Origin: Sphingomonas sp. SCN 67-18 | Lineage (GTDB): Bacteria; Pseudomonadota; Alphaproteobacteria; Sphingomonadales; Sphingomonadaceae | Direction of reading: 5' to 3' | Assembly: GCF_001724715.1 (NCBI RefSeq) | Contig: NZ_MEFG01000008.1 | Coordinates: forward strand, 1 to 61,553 | Length of the DNA stretch: 61,553 nt | Program-made: the position numbers and the translations under genes | Shown: piece by piece, positions 61,197 to 61,553 of the stretch | Layout: the number at the start of each line of letters is the position of its first letter | Numbering within the stretch: position 1 is the first letter of the stretch | Notes under the pieces: model-generated | Told to the model about the DNA's origin: nothing | What the model saw: only the letters and a program-made list of their open reading frames with translations | Database searches by the model: none

Positions 61197-61212
61197 CCGG
61201 CCCGGTTTCAGG

Positions 61213-61238
61213 CGCCCGCTCCGGCAACGGGGCGGGCG
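61213..61238 (+). terminator. strong GNRA-loop hairpin after the beta-helix gene
   Basis: CGCCCGCTCCG (61213-61223) pairs with CGGGGCGGGCG (61228-61238), with one wobble, around a GCAA tetraloop. It lies 17 bases after the stop. There is no T run, so it may be a factor-dependent terminator or a 3' stabiliser. Confidence 0.6.
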
Positions 61239-61338
61239 CAAATGCCTTTGCGGGCGCGCGCCGGACGGCCGGGCGGACATGGTCGTTGCAGGCCCAATCG
61301 GAAATCTGATTGAAATCGCTTGCACCCTTCCGCGAATA

Positions 61339-61357
61339 TAGATATGTGACATAGCAA
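61339..61357. promoter_or_regulatory. operator half-palindrome upstream of the aldehyde dehydrogenase (site E)
   Basis: TAGATAT-GTGAC-ATAGCAA has the 7-5-7 layout and the intact right arm of sites C and D, with five of seven matches on the left. It ends 15 bases before the ATG, where a bound regulator would block transcription or initiation. Confidence 0.6.
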
Positions 61358-61372
61358 ATATGGGGATGAGAG

Positions 61373-61553
61373 ATGATTGAAGTGAGCCTTTCCATCGGCG
61401 GTGAACCCCGTTCCGGCGGCGCGACCTTCGATCGCCTCGACCCCCTGTCAGGTATTGTTGTGACGCGTGCGAGTGCTGCGAGTGTTGGCGATGGGGTGGC
61501 GGCGGTTGAGGCTGCGGCGGGTGCGCTGGCGGGCTGGTCTGCGCTTGGGCCGA
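61373..61553 (+). CDS. aldehyde dehydrogenase, N-terminal part (3' truncated by window)
   Basis: The first 60 residues (MIEVSLSIGGEPRSGGATFD, then RLDPLSGIVVTRASAAS and AAVEAAAGALAGWSALGP) match the N-terminus of NAD-dependent aldehyde dehydrogenases of the vanillin/benzaldehyde/salicylaldehyde type, where an oligomerisation strand leads into the AW..LGP helix. The catalytic Cys and Glu lie beyond the window. A GGGGATGAGAG site precedes ATG 61373. Codon use shifts from C-ending to T/G-ending near 61449. The operator at 61339 places it in the same regulon as the peptidase and receptors. Confidence 0.8.
   Translation, partial: MIEVSLSIGGEPRSGGATFDRLDPLSGIVVTRASAASVGDGVAAVEAAAGALAGWSALGP

Overview
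The window looks like the chromosome of a sphingomonad (Sphingomonadaceae, Alphaproteobacteria). The reasons are high GC with G/C-ending codons, six TonB-dependent receptors (TBDRs, one partial), short AT-rich operators in GC-rich DNA, many 4-base start/stop overlaps, and a hom/glpX/recJ neighbourhood. I ran no database search; all family calls come from reading motifs.

Region 1 (1-5037) is the right end of an integrated island. It holds a TBDR tail, an amino-acid permease, a prephenate dehydratase and a tyrosine integrase. It ends at 4988-5037 in the 3' half of a tRNA-Gly(GCC) gene, which is the expected attachment scar. Its base composition is visibly less GC-rich than the rest.

Region 2 (5159-16073) is resident DNA. 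A tightly coupled operon for phenylalanine/tyrosine breakdown (phenylalanine hydroxylase, aminotransferase, HPPD, VOC protein) is divergent from an Lrp-type regulator. Then come a convergent response regulator/sensor kinase pair, a TBDR with a Gly/Pro-rich insert, and a hutC-hutD pair without the hut catabolic enzymes.

Region 3 (16167-28369) is a complete N-acetylglucosamine/chitooligosaccharide system. The leftward genes are TBDR, GH20 hexosaminidase, a EIIA-HPr-EI fusion and EIICB. The rightward genes are a GntR regulator, NagB-II and NagA. The shared control region holds several ATTGGTATCA-like elements.

Region 4 (28470-42132) contains an SRPBCC protein, a class I amidotransferase-like hydrolase, and a leftward eight-gene operon divergent from a TBDR-RidA pair. 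The operon order is methyltransferase, 113-aa unknown protein, HMG-CoA-lyase-like, HyuA, HyuB, CaiB/BaiF CoA-transferase, N-carbamoylsarcosine-amidase-like cysteine hydrolase, GntR/FCD regulator. The divergent promoter carries two exact inverted copies of TGTGTACATAT. I know of no described pathway with this gene set. The best reading is ATP-dependent opening of a cyclic amide or ureide, amide hydrolysis, CoA activation and retro-aldol type cleavage.

Region 5 (42217-51740) is mostly housekeeping: tRNA-Glu(TTC), recJ, a cupredoxin, an ABC exporter, glpX, hom, a 2OG-Fe(II) oxygenase, an MFS exporter and OsmC. A tandem array of hairpin-forming repeats lies between hom and glpX.

Region 6 (51862-61553, runs off the end) holds two TBDRs, a secreted M28-like peptidase with an altered metal site, a DsbB-like membrane protein, a secreted beta-helix protein and the start of an aldehyde dehydrogenase. 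Five copies of a palindrome of form TTGCTAT-N5-ATAGCAA lie upstream of three of these transcription units. This suggests one regulon whose regulator is outside the window.
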